Source of the DNA: Roseimicrobium gellanilyticum
Lineage (GTDB): Bacteria; Verrucomicrobiota; Verrucomicrobiia; Verrucomicrobiales; Verrucomicrobiaceae
NCBI RefSeq assembly: GCF_003315205.1
Contig: NZ_QNRR01000005.1
Location: 124,001-188,000, forward strand
Direction: 5' to 3'
DNA: 64,000 nt
Shown here: positions 17,007 to 26,263 of the stretch, in pieces
How positions within the stretch are numbered: the first letter of the stretch is position 1
Layout: each line of letters begins with the position of its first letter
Notes under the pieces: model-generated
What the model saw: the letters and a program-made list of their open reading frames with translations, nothing else
The model's database searches: none
Told to the model about the DNA's origin: nothing
Made by a program: the position numbers and the translations under genes

Positions 17007-17783
17007 ATGAACGCCAAACCACTCGAAGGAAAAGTCGGACTCGTCTTCGGAGTCGCCAACAAACGCAGCATTGCGTGGGCCATTGCACAGGCCTGGGCGG
17101 AAGCGGGTGCGAAGCTGATTTTCAACTACCAGGGCGAACGCCTGAAGGACAATGTGGAAGAACTGGCGGGCACCTTTGGCTCGGACACCCCCCTCTTCCC
17201 CTGCGATGTGACCAAGGACGAGGAAGTCGATACCTTCTTCAACAAGGTGAGTGAGATCACCCCCAAGGTGGACCTGCTCCTGCACAGCATCGCCTTCGCC
17301 CCGAAGGAAGCTCTGGAAGGCGACTTCATCAACACCTCCCGCGAAGCGTACGCGACCGCGCACAACATCAGCGCCTACTCGCTGGTGCATCTCGCCCGCA
17401 AGTCTGCTCCCCTCATGACGGACGGCGGCAGCATCATTGCCATGAGCTACTACGGCGCGGAGAAGGTGGTGCCCCACTACAACGTGATGGGTGTGGCCAA
17501 GGCCTCCCTGGAAGCCAGCACGCGCTACCTCGCGTACGACCTGGGCAAGAAGAAGATCCGTGTGAATTGTATCAGCGCTGGCCCGGTGAATACCCTCGCG
17601 GCGCGTGGCATTGCCGGCTTTGGCGCAATGCTGAAGCACTATGATGCGCATGCTCCGATTGGCCGCAGCTGCGAGCCTTCCGAACTGGGCGCCACGGGTG
17701 TCTTCCTCGCCAGCGATGGCGCAGCGTCCATCACCGGCCAGGTGCTCTACGTGGACGGCGGCTACCAGATCATGGGCATGTAA
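17007..17783 (+). CDS. fabI: Enoyl-ACP reductase FabI
   Basis: The product has 258 residues, the usual FabI length. It reduces trans-2-enoyl-ACP with NADH in the last step of each fatty-acid elongation cycle. The short-chain reductase fold starts with GLVFGVANKRSIAWAIAQ, the typical FabI nucleotide site. The catalytic set is Tyr148 (in SYYGAEK), Tyr158 and Lys165, corresponding to Tyr146, Tyr156 and Lys163 of the E. coli enzyme. C-terminal ITGQVLYVDGGYQIMGM is typical. Transcription may continue into the FAD oxidoreductase, which starts 45 bases downstream. Confidence 0.95.
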   Translation: MNAKPLEGKVGLVFGVANKRSIAWAIAQAWAEAGAKLIFNYQGERLKDNVEELAGTFGSDTPLFPCDVTKDEEVDTFFNKVSEITPKVDLLLHSIAFAPKEALEGDFINTSREAYATAHNISAYSLVHLARKSAPLMTDGGSIIAMSYYGAEKVVPHYNVMGVAKASLEASTRYLAYDLGKKKIRVNCISAGPVNTLAARGIAGFGAMLKHYDAHAPIGRSCEPSELGATGVFLASDGAASITGQVLYVDGGYQIMGM

Positions 17784-17827
17784 ATTCAGTGAATGGCAGC
17801 CGGGCGGAGTGCCTGGCTGCAAACGCC

Positions 17828-18892
17828 ATGTCCGCCGCGAGTTCGAGTGCACTGCCCGTGTTGATTGTGGGCGGTGGGCTCGCGGGGACTGCGGTGGCCT
17901 GGCAATGCTGGGCGCGCGCAGTGCCGTTTCTGGTACTTGATCCGGGTGAGCCAGGGACCACCTCAAAGGTGGCTGCTGGTCTGGTGACTCCCATCACCGG
18001 CCAAAGGCTCAAGGTGAGCTGGAGGCTGGAGGAACTGCTGCCCGAGGCACGTGTATTTTATCAGCGCATGGAGCAGGCGGTGGGGGGAACGTTTTACCAT
18101 CCCTCGCCGATGGTGCGGCTTTTCAGCAATGAGCGGGAACTGAAGTTCTGGGGGCTGCGCAGAGACGAGCCTGACATCCAGCGATGGGCGGATACGACCA
18201 CCGCGGACGCGCAGGTGGATGCGTCCATCTTCCACAACGAGCTGGGCGGCTTCGGCCAGCCCGATGCGGCATGGCTCGATACCGTGGCGTATCTGGAGGC
18301 ATCCAAGGAATTCTTTTCTGCGAAGGGAAGGTGGATTACCGGCGCCTTCAAGGATGACGAGCTGGATGTTTCCAGTGATATGGTCACATGGCAGGGTGAG
18401 AGGTATGCTGCCGCGGTGTTCTGCCGCGGTGCTGACGAACGCCATGCCTCGCGATTCTTTCCCTGGCTGCAATGGGATTGCGCGCGCGGCGTGATTGCGG
18501 ATGTGCGCGCGGACTATCGCGACCACCGGATGGTGCAGCGGGGCGGGTGGATGCAGCCGCGGGGTGATGGCGGGATCTACCGCGCGGGCTCGACCTATGA
18601 GTTCGATTTCACGCGGAGCCTTGAGGAATCCACCGAAGAGTTGCGAGGGAAGCTGCACGTGTTGTTGAAGGTGCCATTTGAGATTCTCTCTTCACAGACC
18701 GGTCTCAGACCGATTGTGAAGCGGCAGCAGTTGATTGTGGGCCGGCATCCCGTGCATGAGCGCGTGTTGATCCTGAATGGACTTGGCTCCAAGGGGGTGC
18801 TGCGTGCGCCGTTCTTCTCGCGGATGCTGATGGAGCATTTTTGGGACGGAAAGCCCATCGAAGCGGAGGTGGATGTGCGGGCGAATGGGTGA
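17828..18892 (+). CDS. FAD-dependent oxidoreductase (DAO family)
   Basis: The product has 354 residues. A Rossmann FAD site lies at the N-terminus (VLIVGGGLAGTAVAW, about 11-25), followed by an acidic residue ending strand 2 (FLVLDPGEPGTTSK). The C-terminal half has the beta-rich DAO substrate domain and the second FAD contact (LILNGLGSKGVLRAPF). The enzyme is related to D-amino-acid and glycine oxidases or the FAD part of MnmC; the substrate is not evident. The ATG at 17828 was preferred to a GTG at 17789 that would add 13 residues. It directly follows fabI. Confidence 0.82.
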   Translation: MSAASSSALPVLIVGGGLAGTAVAWQCWARAVPFLVLDPGEPGTTSKVAAGLVTPITGQRLKVSWRLEELLPEARVFYQRMEQAVGGTFYHPSPMVRLFSNERELKFWGLRRDEPDIQRWADTTTADAQVDASIFHNELGGFGQPDAAWLDTVAYLEASKEFFSAKGRWITGAFKDDELDVSSDMVTWQGERYAAAVFCRGADERHASRFFPWLQWDCARGVIADVRADYRDHRMVQRGGWMQPRGDGGIYRAGSTYEFDFTRSLEESTEELRGKLHVLLKVPFEILSSQTGLRPIVKRQQLIVGRHPVHERVLILNGLGSKGVLRAPFFSRMLMEHFWDGKPIEAEVDVRANG

Positions 18893-18990
18893 ACCTCGCG
18901 CTCGTCGTGATGACATGATGCCAGGGAGCCATGGTGATCTGTGAGTGCATCGCGTTGAACTATGAGTGATAGAGTAGGCCCCGCTGCTCC

Positions 18991-19611
18991 ATGCCTTCCG
19001 AATCTCCATCTTCCTTCACCGCTCTTCCCACTGCTGTGCAGTGGTCGCATCAGATCGTGGGGCCACGTCTGCGTGCGGGCGATTGGGTGGTCGATGCCAC
19101 GGCGGGAAACGGCCATGACTCACTCTTCCTGGCGCAACGAGTGCTTCCCGGCGGACGTGTGTTCACGTTCGATCTGCAAGCGCAGGCGATTGAAAAGACG
19201 CGTGAGAATCTGGCGAGCCATCTGACCATTCAGCAGCTGGCGGAGGTGTCCCTGCACCATGCCGGACACGAGCGCATGGCGGAGCTGTTGCCGGCTGAGG
19301 CGCGCGGACGTCTGCGCACGGTGATGTTCAACTTTGGTTACCTGCCTGGCGGAGACAAGAAAGTCATCACGCAAGAGGCAACCTCACTTGCAGCCGTGCG
19401 CATTGCGCTGGAGTGGCTCGCTGAGGACGGCATCATGACCGTCGTGCTATATCCTGGTCACGAGGGTGGCAGGGAGGAGGCGAGCTCGGTGGAGTGCCTG
19501 ATCACGGCACTGCCATCCATGGAGTTTGAGGCTCAGCGCATCGGCTTCCTCAACTTCCGATCCTCGACGCCTTTCTGCATCGCGGTGCGACGACGGGCCG
19601 TGAACGCTTGA
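18991..19611 (+). CDS. SAM-dependent methyltransferase, YtqB/rRNA methylase-like
   Basis: The product has 206 residues. The SAM-binding motif I is VVDATAGNGHDSLFLA (about 33-48), followed by motif II VFTFDLQAQAIE. The family-specific MFNFGYLPGGDK segment near residue 112 is characteristic of the YtqB group (annotated as putative rRNA methylase). Recent work on relatives suggests tRNA modification; the target here is unknown. It starts 98 bases after the oxidoreductase and ends 14 bases from a convergent gene. Confidence 0.85.
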   Translation: MPSESPSSFTALPTAVQWSHQIVGPRLRAGDWVVDATAGNGHDSLFLAQRVLPGGRVFTFDLQAQAIEKTRENLASHLTIQQLAEVSLHHAGHERMAELLPAEARGRLRTVMFNFGYLPGGDKKVITQEATSLAAVRIALEWLAEDGIMTVVLYPGHEGGREEASSVECLITALPSMEFEAQRIGFLNFRSSTPFCIAVRRRAVNA

Positions 19612-19625
19612 AGAAGGAGGAGAAC

Positions 19626-20045
19626 TTAGGCGGGTTTGTGACCCATGTGCTCAAACACGGCAGCGAGGGCGGCGTTCAGCTCGTCCATCGTCGCCTGCTC
19701 AAGAGTGGGATCCAGCGCTGGTTCGCGCAGCGGTTCCGGGGTCATGGCAAAGTCCTGGGCGGTGAGTTCCACGATATTGCTCGGTTTGGAGGGTTTGAAC
19801 TTCGAGGGGGTTTTTTCTGAACCTTCGGCTGAAGTTTCAGCCTCGGGACGGTAGACCGTGAGGGCGGTATCGAAATCCTTCAGCGATTCCATCCACTGGC
19901 GGATGGAGGCCAGCTCTTCATCCAAGGCGCTGAGCACCCGACCGCGAGTTTCTTCCAGAGAGGACTCCAACTGAGCGAGATGCTCACGAAGAATCATCTT
20001 CGCAACAGGCTGGTGGGCAAAGGCGGCGGAAGACTTGGGCGGCAT
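19626..20045 (-). CDS. Coiled-coil protein of unknown function
   Basis: The product has 139 residues. The first half is predicted alpha-helical with heptad-like spacing (HLAQLESSLEETRGRVLSAL through SIRQWMESLKDF). A Pro/Lys/Ser linker (about 75-90, TPSKFKPSKPS) separates it from a second helical part ending NAALAAVFEHMG. There is no signal peptide and no catalytic motif. Its upstream region is unusually AT-rich and carries two palindromes (20080-20144). The function is unknown. Confidence 0.6.
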   Translation of the reverse strand: MPPKSSAAFAHQPVAKMILREHLAQLESSLEETRGRVLSALDEELASIRQWMESLKDFDTALTVYRPEAETSAEGSEKTPSKFKPSKPSNIVELTAQDFAMTPEPLREPALDPTLEQATMDELNAALAAVFEHMGHKPA

Positions 20046-20079
20046 AACGAAGGCAGTTTACTCTAATTTCCATAATTTC

Positions 20080-20144
20080 ACAACAATATTTGTTGTTTCT
20101 GCATACGTTAGACAAAGCAGATTTTAAAGATGTTCAAAACATCT
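20080..20144 (-). promoter_or_regulatory. Two palindromes upstream of the coiled-coil gene
   Basis: ACAACAA-TAT-TTGTTGT (20080-20096) and AGATGTT-CAA-AACATCT (20128-20144) are perfect 7-bp inverted repeats with 3-base centres in an AT-rich stretch just upstream of the gene starting at 20045. They look like protein-binding sites; the regulator is unknown. Confidence 0.45.
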
Positions 20145-20378
20145 GAATGACCTAATAAAACTGCACCCATGCCCCTTCATCTTGTGGCTGGATCCTCTTT
20201 TAGGAATCGCTGCTCAGGCACAAAAGATGGGGTGGGCATCTCCATGCAATTCTCCACCGGGCGGTAATCCGAACTCTGATGGCTTGGTTGCCGCCTCAGT
20301 CAGCTCGACCGATCCCCGCCAGCATCGTGTGATGGAATGCTTTTCGCGGTGCCGTCATTGATGCTTCCTGGCGTGGAT
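20145..20378. other. Gene-free stretch between coiled-coil and CesT genes
   Basis: No coding frame of plausible composition, RNA gene or terminator hairpin is visible. Together with the palindromic region it forms a 333-base gap upstream of one minus-strand gene and downstream of another. Confidence 0.5.
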
Positions 20379-20849
20379 TTACGGAGGAACGTGGGCGGAG
20401 CGTGTCGACGCCGCGGCCTCGTCTGGATAGCCCAGGTTGAGACTCTTCTGCCAATGACTGGAGACGCTGTAGAGTCTGGCAATGATGTCTTGAATCACTG
20501 CGGCATCCTCCAACGGGAGATCGACGCGGTAAGAGAGTGTCACCAAGCCGGTCTCGGAATCGAGACCCAGTGCGCCGCCTTCGGTATGGTTCCATTCGTG
20601 ATTCGCCTCCAGGAGTTCCTGCATGGCGCTGGTCACCTCTCCGGGCGCGGTCGGCAGGGCGCCGAGGATCCAGTTCATGAAGATGGTCTCCGCCGTTTCA
20701 TTGAGCGTGATGATGACGGTGATGTCTTCGTCGAAGGTAAGGCAGCACTGGTTGCTCTCGTCCCACTCGATAGCTGCTTCTCCCTCCATGGGAAGTGACT
20801 CCTGGATGAGACGGAGAAGATCGTTGGCATGTTGACGGATTTCAGACAT
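20379..20849 (-). CDS. CesT-family type III secretion chaperone-like protein
   Basis: The product has 156 residues, acidic, with no signal peptide. An N-terminal helix (RQHANDLLRLIQESL) is followed by a beta region containing ITVIITLNETAET. Then comes the family signature, in which a helix runs into a strand ending LGLDSETGLVTLSYRVDLP, and a C-terminal helix includes SHWQKSL. This matches CesT/Tir chaperones, which bind effectors or needle-complex proteins before secretion. No secretion apparatus or effector gene is visible in the window. The start at 20849 was chosen from the family N-terminus; an upstream in-frame ATG at 20906 adds 19 residues. Confidence 0.72.
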   Translation of the reverse strand: MSEIRQHANDLLRLIQESLPMEGEAAIEWDESNQCCLTFDEDITVIITLNETAETIFMNWILGALPTAPGEVTSAMQELLEANHEWNHTEGGALGLDSETGLVTLSYRVDLPLEDAAVIQDIIARLYSVSSHWQKSLNLGYPDEAAASTRSAHVPP

Positions 20850-21051
20850 CTGCGGAGTGAGTGAGAACAATCTGGTGACGAGGGAGAGTTCGGCTTCTCT
20901 GCTCACTGGTTAGCCATCACGAGCAAAAAATATCTGGAAGCCCACTCTCAGGCCTCGTCGAGACCTTCCCATCTGAATTCCTCTTCAATGATGATGTGCG
21001 CAAACGAGGTCAGACGTGTGAGACTGAAGCGCGACACCGACACATCCTATA

Positions 21052-21936
21052 TCAATGTGTTCTCCCGTGCTGCCTGCGAAACGTCTGTGGGCTCGTGGCT
21101 TTGATCTGCTGGAAGACGCGATTGAAATTCGAGATGGACTGGAATCCACTCGCGAAGGCGATCTCGCTCACACTTTGCGAAGTATCCGTGAGAAGTTTGC
21201 ATGCCTGCGTAATGCGCAACTCGCTCAGCAGGCGTGTGGGCGTGCGTCCCGTGACCCGTTTGCAATAGCGGCAGAAGGCGGCGCTGCTCATGCCGGCAGC
21301 GCGAGCGAGATCATCGAGCCCGATGGGATCGGCGAGATGAGCGTAGATGAATTGATACACGCGCCGTACACGATCCGCGGCGTGATCATCACAGGCTGGA
21401 AGGTAGTGCTCGCCGGCGAGTGGTCGTGTGTCGGCTGTGCCATCACACAGCGTTTGCAGAATGCCGAGCAGTGCGAGCAACTGATGGGAACCTTCCTTGT
21501 CAGGGAGGCGCTCAAGGTCCTTCGCGGCGTGCGAAGCGGTCCTTCCTTCGAAGGCCAGCCCACGCCGTGCACGCTCCAGGAGTTTTTTCCATGAAACAGC
21601 CTCCGGTAGCGAAAGCAGGGATCTACCAAAGTTCTCCTCGCGCAGATGCACTACCACAGCACGGGCACGTTCCCGAGAAGGCCTGGCTTTGCTGGATGGG
21701 GCATGCGCGTGGCTGTGCCAGTAATGCGGAAGGTTCCCCGCGAGCAGTACCAGGTCACCCGCGCGGAAGGATTCCAGGTGATCTCCCACGCACCGATCTC
21801 CGCTGCCCTCCAGAATGAGAGTGAGCTCCGGCTCAGGATGGAAGTGCCACGGCACGGTGAAGCGAGGCAGGTCGAACGTCCGGACGAGGAACGACTCGTG
21901 ACCGGTCCAATGCACATCTTCGAACTGCGCCCGCAT
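21052..21936 (-). CDS. AraC-family transcriptional regulator
   Basis: The product has 294 residues. The N-terminal cupin sensor domain (about 10-90) contains WHFHPEPELTLILEGSGDRCVGD. The C-terminal double helix-turn-helix (about 195-290) includes IGLDDLARAAGMSSAAFCRYCKR and SVSEIAFASGFQSISNFNRVF, the latter being the strongest AraC signature. The cupin suggests sugar or small-molecule sensing. The ATG at 21936 was chosen over a TTG at 21996. It is divergent from the ferritin-like gene with 124 bases between, so that gene is its likely target. Confidence 0.9.
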   Translation of the reverse strand: MRAQFEDVHWTGHESFLVRTFDLPRFTVPWHFHPEPELTLILEGSGDRCVGDHLESFRAGDLVLLAGNLPHYWHSHAHAPSSKARPSRERARAVVVHLREENFGRSLLSLPEAVSWKKLLERARRGLAFEGRTASHAAKDLERLPDKEGSHQLLALLGILQTLCDGTADTRPLAGEHYLPACDDHAADRVRRVYQFIYAHLADPIGLDDLARAAGMSSAAFCRYCKRVTGRTPTRLLSELRITQACKLLTDTSQSVSEIAFASGFQSISNFNRVFQQIKATSPQTFRRQHGRTH

Positions 21937-22060
21937 GGGGGCTATTTTGCCAGCATTCTGTCCGATCTGGCAAGTTTTGGGTGCCCCGGCGGTCAAAATC
22001 CGGGGAATATCGGCAAACGGCAGGGTGGCTGGAAAAGGGCTATGCCGGTAAAATCAGGGC

Positions 22061-23509
22061 ATGACTGCCATTGAATCCTTCAAGGCGAACTATCGCCCGT
22101 ACAAGAACCTTCCCCCGCTGGCCGGGCTGGCTTCGTTCGGAGATGCGATGAAGCCCGGGCTTTCCATCGATGACTGCGTGGATCGCGTGAAGCGCTATCA
22201 CTTTGCGCTGAAGCGGCTCATGCAGATCTTCCAATCCCGCCTCACAGCTGAGCCGGTGTATGAGCTGAAGATGGCTTTCAGCCTGCACTCACACTACTGT
22301 GCGGAACATTGCAGCGCCATGCGCGAGCGTGTGGCGGAGATGCGCACGCCGCCGCTCGGGCTGGAGAAGATACCGAATGAACATCTCAAGGTGTTCTTTG
22401 ATGAGATCCAGAATGCTCCCACCACGGAGGAGTTGGTCATCGGAGTTTATGAGTATGCGATCCCTGCTTTGATCTGGGGCATGCGGCGCCATCTGGATGT
22501 GACGCATCCGATTGCGGATCATCCCACGGTGCGGATCCTGAAGTTTGCCCTCATGGAGATGGAGGAGGCGGAACGGTATGGGATGGAGGCGGTGCGTAGC
22601 CTCGTGGAGGATATCCGCAGTGACGCGGTGTTGAAGTGGCAGAAGCTGCTGGAGAATCTCCTGCATGCCGCCGGCGATCTCGATGGTTCGCAAGAGCCGC
22701 GTATCGCCGAAGACCTGACGCCGATCCACAGTGCGACTCCCTTCAAGTATGATGGGGTGCCGCAACGCGATGAGCGTTTCCCCGATCCGTACAACATGGG
22801 CGTGCATGCAGAGGAATTCCTCTATGACGCCAAGTTTCGCGCACGGGACAAGACGCTCATGATGTACTACAAGCGGCTTCGTGAAATCGACGTGCCGGAG
22901 ATGATGGCCTCCATTCTCTCGGAAACGACGGACAAGCCGTGGGGCTACTACCGCGACATGACGCGCCAGCTTTGGGATGAAGCGAGACACGCGATGATGG
23001 GTGAGATAGGTTTCGTGGCGAATGGCATCGACTGGCCGCGCCTCGTATTGGTGAATCACACGTGGGCGCTTGGCCTGAACACCCAGCTCAAACCTTGGGA
23101 GCGGCACGCCGTGTTGTATTTCATCGAGCAGGGCTTGATGACGAAGACGGGCAAGCGCTTCGAGTGGGAAGTGGGAACCGAGTCTGGAGATCCGCTGGCC
23201 CGCCTCTTCCAGGACTATGACTGGGCGGACGAAGTCCTGCACGCGAGCATCGGGAAGCAGTGGTACGTGAGCGCTTTTGGTGACCAGAAGCAGGCGATCG
23301 AGTACGGCAGCAACTGCTGGAGCAAGGTGCTCATCGGCTGGCGTGAGTGGAAGGATGAAGGCAAGACGGACCACTACAACTGGTGGCCGGACCTGTACGC
23401 CGAGTTCTGCTCGCTTCATGGTCTGCAGCCGGATCCGGAGGCGATGGTGTACAACACCACGTACGAGACCACGCGCGCGGATCTCGAGAAGCTGGCGGTG
23501 AGTGGCTAG
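22061..23509 (+). CDS. Ferritin-like superfamily protein of unknown function
   Basis: The product has 482 residues, soluble, without signal peptide and mostly alpha-helical. Three segments look like diiron ligand motifs of the ferritin-like fold: EMEEAERYGMEAV near 167, LWDEARHAMMGEIGF near 307 (ExxH), and DEVLHASIGKQWYV near 393 (ExxH-like). The spacing would suit an oxygenase or oxidase, but I cannot assign a substrate. The divergent cupin AraC regulator suggests induction by a small molecule. It is monocistronic and followed by a repeat-rich gap. Confidence 0.65.
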   Translation: MTAIESFKANYRPYKNLPPLAGLASFGDAMKPGLSIDDCVDRVKRYHFALKRLMQIFQSRLTAEPVYELKMAFSLHSHYCAEHCSAMRERVAEMRTPPLGLEKIPNEHLKVFFDEIQNAPTTEELVIGVYEYAIPALIWGMRRHLDVTHPIADHPTVRILKFALMEMEEAERYGMEAVRSLVEDIRSDAVLKWQKLLENLLHAAGDLDGSQEPRIAEDLTPIHSATPFKYDGVPQRDERFPDPYNMGVHAEEFLYDAKFRARDKTLMMYYKRLREIDVPEMMASILSETTDKPWGYYRDMTRQLWDEARHAMMGEIGFVANGIDWPRLVLVNHTWALGLNTQLKPWERHAVLYFIEQGLMTKTGKRFEWEVGTESGDPLARLFQDYDWADEVLHASIGKQWYVSAFGDQKQAIEYGSNCWSKVLIGWREWKDEGKTDHYNWWPDLYAEFCSLHGLQPDPEAMVYNTTYETTRADLEKLAVSG

Positions 23510-23883
23510 GAGAGGTGGAGCGTGCTGGGTGATTTCGGGTTAACCGCAAAGGGGCAGAGGCGCAAAGGACGCAGAGGATTGGAGATTCTCTGCGTGGGGT
23601 AGGTTGTGGATGCTTCGGGGTGGTGTGTCTCGAGTTGGAGGAGGCAGAGATGCGGAGGCGGCCCAAAGGAGCGTGGACACTCTTGTCCGCCGTTCTGTGG
23701 CGTGGCGACCCGCAGCCGCCCTTAGCCTCCTGTCTCTGTGACCAACCCTTCACCAGAAGCCCCTTGCCGGAGGGGTGGGCAGGGGTCCACTTCGCCCTTG
23801 CAGATCGGCCCCGTTGCGGTAGGTAGCCAGCCCTTTTTCCGCACCTTCCGGCATTCCTCGCACCCACCCAATACTCAAAGTAA
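23510..23883. repeat. Repeat-rich intergenic region
   Basis: The 374 bases hold an imperfect tandem of CGCAAAGG/GCAGAGG units at about 23545-23579, a small hairpin GGACA-CTCT-TGTCC (23675-23688), and GC-rich stretches up to about 23825. Open frames across it have no plausible protein character. Similar sequences recur between genes in other Verrucomicrobiota as far as I recall. The transketolase promoter should lie at the right end. Confidence 0.5.
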
Positions 23884-25863
23884 ATGAACAAAGCTATCCT
23901 TCAGAAAGCCGCCAATGAAGCCCGTGGCATTGCCATGGACGCGGTGCACAAGTGCCAGTCCGGACACCTTGGTCTGCCCCTCGGCGCAGCGGAAATCGGC
24001 GCCGTCCTTTTCGGAGAAATGCTCCAGTGCGACCCGACCGACCCGAAATGGCTCAATCGCGACCGCTTCATCCTGAGCGCAGGCCACGGTTCGATGTTCA
24101 TCTACACCTGGCTGCACCTCGCGGGCTATGACCTGCCGATGAGGGAGCTGGAAAACTTCCGCCAGCTTCACAGCCATACCCCCGGCCACCCGGAGTCCTT
24201 TGAGACCGTGGGCGTGGAGTGCACCACCGGCCCCCTCGGCCAGGGCGTGGCCAATGCAGTCGGTTTCGCCATCAGCGGCAAGATGGCCGCGGCGAAGTAC
24301 AACACCGCCGACTTCAAGCTGCTCGACAACCACATTTTCGTGCTCGCCGGTGACGGCTGCCTTCAGGAAGGCGTGGCCCGCGAAGCGGTGGCTTTTGCCG
24401 GCCACAACGGCCTCGACAACCTGATCCTCATTTACGATTCCAACGACGTCACCCTCGACGCGATGGCCAAGCTCACCCAGAGCGAAGACACCGCCAAGGT
24501 GTACGAAGGCATGGGCTGGGATGTCATCACCATCGACGGTCACAGCTTCGGCGACATCTACAGCGCCATCGACCGGGCGAAGACCAGCAACAACAACAAG
24601 CCGAAGATCATCATCGCCAAGACCGAGATCGGTCGCGGTATCCCCGAAGTGGCCGGCACCGCCAAGGCCCACGGCGAAGGTGGCGCGAAGTTTGTGGACG
24701 CTGCCCGCGCGGCGCTCGGCCTCCCTGCTGACCAGCACTTCTTCGTGAGCGAGGAAGTGAAGGCCCACTTCTCCGAGCTCAAGGACAAGCGCGTCGCCGC
24801 GAAGGCTGACTGGCAGAAGCGCTTCGAAGCCTGGGGCAAGGCCAACCCTGAGCTCAAGGCCCAGCTCGATGACGCCCTCAATCACGACTACACCGCGGAA
24901 GAGCTGCTGAAGCTCATCCCTGAGTATCCCGCCGAAGGCAAGGCCGCGACCCGCAACAGCGGTGGCGAGATCCTGAACCATCTGGCGAAGGCGATCCCGC
25001 ACATGATCACGGGCAGCGCTGACCTCTTCGGCTCCACGAAGAACTACATCAAGGACGGCGGCGACTTCTCCAAGAACACGCCCACCGGCCGCAACCTGTG
25101 GTTTGGCATTCGTGAACACGCCATGGCTGCGATGGTGAACGGCATCAAATACGACGGTCTCTTCCGCGCCAGCAGCGCCACCTTCCTGGTGTTTGCTGAC
25201 TACTGCCGCGCGTCCATGCGTATCGCCGCCCTGGCCAAGCTTCCCGCAACCTACATCTTCACGCACGACTCCGTGGGTGTGGGTGAAGACGGCCCGACCC
25301 ACCAGCCGGTGGAAACGGTGAGCGGCCTCCGCCTTATTCCGAACCTCGACGTCATCCGCCCTGGCGATGCCGAAGAGTGTGCCGCTGCCTTCGCCGCTGC
25401 GTTCAGCCGTCCAGATGGCCCCACGCTCCTTGCTCTTACCCGCCAGGACATCCCGCACCAGGGCAGCGCCAGCGCCGCCGCACGCCGCGAAGGCACCCTC
25501 AAGGGTGGCTACGTGCTGGTGAAGGAAAAGGGCGACCTGAAGACCATCCTCCTCGCGAGCGGTTCCGAAGTGCAGCACGTGGTGGAAGCTGCGAAGCAGC
25601 TCGGTGACGGCGTCCGCGTCGTCAGCGTGCCCTGCTTTGAGCGCTTCGATCGCCAGACGCAGGCCTATCGTGACGAAGTGCTCCCGCCCTCCTGCACGAA
25701 GCGCGTCGCCATCGAGGCCGGTGTGTCCGCCCTCTGGTGGAAGTACGTCGGCACCGCCGGCAAGGTACTCGGCATCGACCGCTTCGGCATCAGCGCCCCT
25801 GGCAATACCGTCATGAAGGAACTCGGCATGACTGCTGAGGCTGTGGTGAAGGCTGCGAGCTAG
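23884..25863 (+). CDS. tkt: Transketolase
   Basis: The product has 659 residues, the full family length. It transfers two-carbon ketol units in the pentose phosphate pathway with thiamine diphosphate and Mg2+. Visible landmarks include His28 in [29 protein letters not shown], the ThDP motif starting [14 protein letters not shown] and ending near YDSNDVT, and the pyrimidine-domain segment [16 protein letters not shown] with its conserved Glu. [14 protein letters not shown] carries another active-site His. It is transcribed alone and ends at a strong terminator. Confidence 0.96.
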   Translation: MNKAILQKAANEARGIAMDAVHKCQSGHLGLPLGAAEIGAVLFGEMLQCDPTDPKWLNRDRFILSAGHGSMFIYTWLHLAGYDLPMRELENFRQLHSHTPGHPESFETVGVECTTGPLGQGVANAVGFAISGKMAAAKYNTADFKLLDNHIFVLAGDGCLQEGVAREAVAFAGHNGLDNLILIYDSNDVTLDAMAKLTQSEDTAKVYEGMGWDVITIDGHSFGDIYSAIDRAKTSNNNKPKIIIAKTEIGRGIPEVAGTAKAHGEGGAKFVDAARAALGLPADQHFFVSEEVKAHFSELKDKRVAAKADWQKRFEAWGKANPELKAQLDDALNHDYTAEELLKLIPEYPAEGKAATRNSGGEILNHLAKAIPHMITGSADLFGSTKNYIKDGGDFSKNTPTGRNLWFGIREHAMAAMVNGIKYDGLFRASSATFLVFADYCRASMRIAALAKLPATYIFTHDSVGVGEDGPTHQPVETVSGLRLIPNLDVIRPGDAEECAAAFAAAFSRPDGPTLLALTRQDIPHQGSASAAARREGTLKGGYVLVKEKGDLKTILLASGSEVQHVVEAAKQLGDGVRVVSVPCFERFDRQTQAYRDEVLPPSCTKRVAIEAGVSALWWKYVGTAGKVLGIDRFGISAPGNTVMKELGMTAEAVVKAAS

Positions 25864-25903
25864 GCAGAGCTGCGAAGAGCAGTATCAATATCACACTTTG
25901 TGA

Positions 25904-25934
25904 AACGGGAAGCTGGAGACGGCTTCCCGTTTTT
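25904..25934 (+). terminator. Intrinsic terminator of tkt
   Basis: A 10-bp stem (AACGGGAAGC at 25904-25913 with GCTTCCCGTT at 25922-25931) has an 8-base loop and a T run. It lies 41 bases after the tkt stop. Confidence 0.9.
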
Positions 25935-26042
25935 CCGTTATGGTGTGGAATGCAGAGGCCGTGCGAGATTCTCATGGGTCCCGTTCTGCGAATGTGCGTC
26001 AAGATTGGAAGGCATCGTGATACACGCGACTGATCCAGACGC

Positions 26043-26246
26043 TGTGACGCGAAGCGTCCTTGGACTGTGCGCAGCCTTGCTGCCGCTTTCCAGAGTCCAC
26101 AGCCTGCTGTGGCGATGGTGATACTCGCTCGCAGGGTGATGCGTCCAGAGAAGGTTGGCGACTTCGTCGCGGTGAAGCGTGCAGCAGGCTGCACTTGAGG
26201 AAAGCGGCAGCAGGGCTGCACGCAGTCCAAGGTGGCTTCGCCACAC
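26043..26246. repeat. Inverted-repeat element made of hairpins
   Basis: Arms 26043-26112 and 26179-26245 are inverted copies of about 67-70 bases, with a 66-base spacer. Each arm holds two clear hairpins that pair in both copies despite sequence changes: GACGC/GCGTC against GTGGC/GCCAC, and CCACAG/CTGTGG against GTGCAG/CTGCAC. It fills the gap between the tkt terminator and the end of the DUF1501 gene. Confidence 0.78.
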
Positions 26247-26263
26247 AAGTTTCCCTTTATCGG

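Noticed and set aside
23875-25578. 567-codon open frame on the minus strand
   Set aside because: It is antisense to transketolase, a certain gene.
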